From NCBI GenBank assembly GCA_015494845.1, contig WGAL01000390.1, positions 1-6,611 of the forward strand: DNA of 6,611 nucleotides, written 5' to 3'. The notes under the pieces are model-generated. The model saw only the letters and a program-made list of their open reading frames with translations, did not search any database and was not told the DNA's origin. Within the stretch, counting starts at the first letter, position 1. Every line of letters begins with the position of its first letter. Made by a program: the position numbers and the translations under genes. This stretch comes from Melioribacteraceae bacterium (lineage in GTDB: Bacteria > Bacteroidota > Ignavibacteria > Ignavibacteriales > Melioribacteraceae). This document shows positions 6,042 through 6,611 of the stretch, piece by piece.

Positions 6042-6611
6042 TCCAAGTCCAAATAATAATCACTTACATTAGGAATACCGCCAAGTTTACCGCTCTTGTA
6101 AGCATTCAATCTGGTCGTATCACCAATAACCGAGAAATCAAAATCAGCAAAAGAGTAAAGCTCGGTGGAAGCATCTTTTCTTTTGTCGGTAATCCAAAGA
6201 GCATCGTCTCTTATTAAATTTTTGTCATTTAAAATTTCTCTGTTATGAGTTGTGGCAATAATTTGAGAATTTGAGGCATTAGCCAAAAACGTCAACAAAA
6301 AATGCTCATACAAATCCGGATGCAAAGAAGAACCCAATTCGTCAATCGGGAAAGCTTTCTTTTCTTTAATTAGCAAATTTAAAAGTCCCGCAAAAACATA
6401 ATAACGTTTCGTTCCTTCCGATTCAAAATCAAACGGTAATGTATATTTTTTCTCTCCGACAAAATGTTCCAAATCCAATTTAAATGGGGCTAGTAGGTTC
6501 TTTATTTTCTTTCTTACTTTAATTTTCATCTTTTCCAATTCTTCATTTTGAATCACCACATTCTTAACAAATAGTTTAAAGTCTTCCGGGAGATATAGTT
6601 CTTCCTTGTCT
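6038..6611 (-). CDS. AAA15/RloA-like (AbiLi-like) ATPase, C-terminal part
   Basis: The C-terminal ~190 residues of an ABC/SMC-type AAA ATPase; the gene runs off the right edge. A GTG at 6559 is not the real start, because the frame stays open to 6610 and the Walker A motif must lie upstream. Visible motifs in order are the ABC-like signature SEGTKR (from about 6421), Walker B FPIDELGSSLHP with the Asp at 6341-6343 followed by the catalytic Glu, and the switch histidine in IIATTHNRE (6245-6247). The tail AYKSGKLGGIP near the stop is typical of the AAA15/RloA group that pairs with RloB. In such systems the ATPase is thought to sense infection and hold or release its partner. This role is taken from the family, not shown here. 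It is AT-rich like rloB and overlaps its start. Confidence 0.86.
   Translation of the reverse strand, partial: DKEELYLPEDFKLFVKNVVIQNEELEKMKIKVRKKIKNLLAPFKLDLEHFVGEKKYTLPFDFESEGTKRYYVFAGLLNLLIKEKKAFPIDELGSSLHPDLYEHFLLTFLANASNSQIIATTHNREILNDKNLIRDDALWITDKRKDASTELYSFADFDFSVIGDTTRLNAYKSGKLGGIPNVSDYYLDLE

Noticed and set aside
6017..6217. A 66-codon plus-strand frame over the rloB/ATPase junction, considered as a small antitoxin or regulator
   Set aside because: It overlaps two genes with clear family motifs, and its translation shows no domain or ribosome site.
6038..6559. Treating the GTG at 6559 as the real start of a small 173-residue protein
   Set aside because: The frame continues without a stop to the window edge, and an ATPase with signature, Walker B and switch-His motifs needs an upstream Walker A.
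1..6611. CRISPR arrays, tRNA/rRNA genes, insertion sequences, att sites
   Set aside because: Read on both strands. No spaced direct repeats, no tRNA-like cloverleaf or CCA end, no transposase-like protein and no flanking inverted repeats were seen.

Overview
The window holds six genes of an AT-rich bacterium. Four look like resident chromosomal genes. The other two, at the right edge, form an accessory pair of the kind found in phage-defence loci. The organism cannot be named from this sequence. Weak or absent Shine-Dalgarno sequences in front of most genes, the coding style, and a long cyanobacterial/plant-type IspH in an otherwise non-cyanobacterial context fit the Bacteroidota/Chlorobi/Ignavibacteria (FCB) group. 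That placement is an inference of moderate strength.

Layout. Positions 7-1914 (+) encode a glutamate-cysteine-ligase-like (GCS2 family) enzyme fused to a C-terminal pair of CBS domains; its reading frame is still open at the left edge. After 42 bases comes an M14-type zinc deacylase of the succinylglutamate desuccinylase/aspartoacylase family (1957-2859, +). The two probably form one transcript, ended by a strong hairpin plus T-tract at 2908-2938. prfA (release factor 1) follows on the minus strand (2967-4046), convergent with the deacylase. ispH, the last enzyme of the MEP isoprenoid pathway, runs on the plus strand (4131-5360). prfA and ispH diverge from an 84-base intergenic region carrying promoter-like boxes for both directions.

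Only 33 bases after ispH, tail to tail, sits the right-hand module on the minus strand. It consists of the C-terminal part of an AAA15/RloA-like ATPase (6038 to beyond the right edge) and a downstream RloB-family TOPRIM-like protein (5394-6038). The two genes overlap at their stop/start junction, so they are probably translationally coupled. Base composition falls sharply here: hand-counted lines give about 23-33% GC, against about 43% in ispH. That is consistent with horizontal acquisition of the module.

How they work together. The ligase and the deacylase plausibly make and break amide bonds in a small amino-acid conjugate, with the CBS pair sensing an adenine nucleotide; the substrate is unknown. 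prfA and ispH are housekeeping genes. The ATPase/RloB pair resembles AbiL (AbiLi/AbiLii) and is analogous to other ATPase-TOPRIM abortive-infection systems such as PARIS. It is a recognisable family rather than a wholly new system. The less characterised part of the window is the ligase-CBS/deacylase pair.
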